DNA of 15,737 bases from an uncultured Tolumonas sp. (GTDB lineage Bacteria > Pseudomonadota > Gammaproteobacteria > Enterobacterales > Aeromonadaceae). The stretch is from assembly GCA_903931645.1 (NCBI GenBank), contig CAIZDF010000695.1, positions 1 to 15,737 on the forward strand. The letters are read 5' to 3'. Of this stretch, positions 15,398 through 15,737 are shown one piece after another; position 1 is the first letter of the stretch; each line of letters begins with the position of its first letter. The notes under the pieces were generated by a model. It was not told the DNA's origin. It made no database searches and worked only from the letters and a program-made list of their open reading frames with translations. The position numbers and the translations under genes were made by a program.

Positions 15398-15737
15398 TGA
15401 TCGATACCCGGCCGGTTTTATTACTGGTAGATGATGAGCCGTTAAACCTGCAAGTGTTACGGCAAATTTTGCAGGAAGAATACCGTTTATTGTTTGCCAA
15501 AGATGGAATCAAAGCGCTGGAATTAGCGACCAAAGAGCAACCCGCGTTGATCTTGCTCGATGTGATGATGCCCTATCTCAGCGGCCATGATGTTTGTCGA
15601 CGGTTAAAACAAAACCCGCTCACCATGAATATTCCGGTCATTTTTGTCACCGCACTGGCGGAAGATGTCGATGAGGCACAGGGCTTTGACGCCGGTGCCG
15701 TCGATTATATTACCAAACCGGTCAGCCCCTTAGTCGT
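15394..15737 (+). CDS. Response regulator, N-terminal receiver domain (3' cut by window edge)
   Basis: The frame starts with ATG inside the ATGATGA that ends the kinase gene and is still open at the window end, giving 114 full residues. They form a complete-looking CheY-like receiver: acidic pair D13-D14 in LLLVDDEPLN, phospho-acceptor D56 in LILLDVMMP, T86 in FVTAL, and K108 in DYITKPVSP. The acidic start and the GFDAGAVDYITKPVSP ending are typical of receivers joined to HD-GYP or GGDEF output domains that turn over cyclic di-GMP, but the output domain lies outside the window, so this is only an expectation. The 4-base overlap with the kinase implies coupled translation and a partner role in its phosphorelay. 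An ATG at 15397 is an alternative start one codon later. Confidence 0.9.
   Translation, partial: MMIDTRPVLLLVDDEPLNLQVLRQILQEEYRLLFAKDGIKALELATKEQPALILLDVMMPYLSGHDVCRRLKQNPLTMNIPVIFVTALAEDVDEAQGFDAGAVDYITKPVSPLV

Noticed and set aside
1..15737. CRISPR arrays, insertion sequences, prophage or toxin-antitoxin modules
   Set aside because: No regularly spaced repeats, transposase-like frames, terminal inverted repeats or paired small toxin/antitoxin frames were seen.

Overview
The window looks like ordinary core chromosome of a gammaproteobacterium. Almost every protein closely resembles its Escherichia coli counterpart from memory (OppBCDF, HxpA/YfbT, CysJIH, GltX). A large MHYT hybrid kinase next to a TIGR04219-like outer-membrane protein suggests an aquatic relative in the Aeromonadales (Tolumonas-like). 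That assignment is inference; no rRNA or other taxonomic marker is present.

Layout, left to right. (1) Bases 1-3142, plus strand: the 3' part of an oligopeptide ABC importer operon, oppB (C-terminal end only), oppC, oppD and oppF, tightly packed and closed by a strong hairpin at 3167-3192. (2) 3211-3870, minus: an HAD sugar phosphatase of the HxpA/YfbT type. (3) 3947-4138, minus: an unrecognised 63-residue protein, divergent from a LysR-type regulator at 4270-5154, plus. Their shared 131-base spacer holds a perfect 14-bp palindrome between two near-identical 13-bp direct repeats. (4) 5210-9451, minus: the assimilatory sulfate-reduction operon cysJ-cysI-cysH with overlapping gene ends, separated tail to tail from the LysR gene by a bidirectional terminator. 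(5) 9452-9721: a 270-base non-coding stretch with inverted repeats near a possible cysJ promoter and the terminator of the next gene. (6) 9722-10369, minus: a small outer-membrane beta-barrel protein, and 10426-11832, minus: gltX, 56 bases apart with a hairpin and a 12-bp palindrome between them. (7) 12032-15397, plus: a 1121-residue hybrid histidine kinase (MHYT, PAS, PAS, HisKA, HATPase, REC, HPt), overlapping by 4 bases a response regulator that runs off the right edge.

How the genes work together: OppBCDF would import oligopeptides with an OppA encoded outside the window. CysJ and CysI form NADPH-dependent sulfite reductase, and CysH supplies sulfite from PAPS. The kinase and the following response regulator form a probable multistep phosphorelay with a membrane sensor that may bind metal or gas. 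I see no CRISPR array, insertion sequence, prophage, toxin-antitoxin pair, tRNA or rRNA. The least explained parts are the small gene with its palindromic control region, and the input and output of the MHYT phosphorelay.
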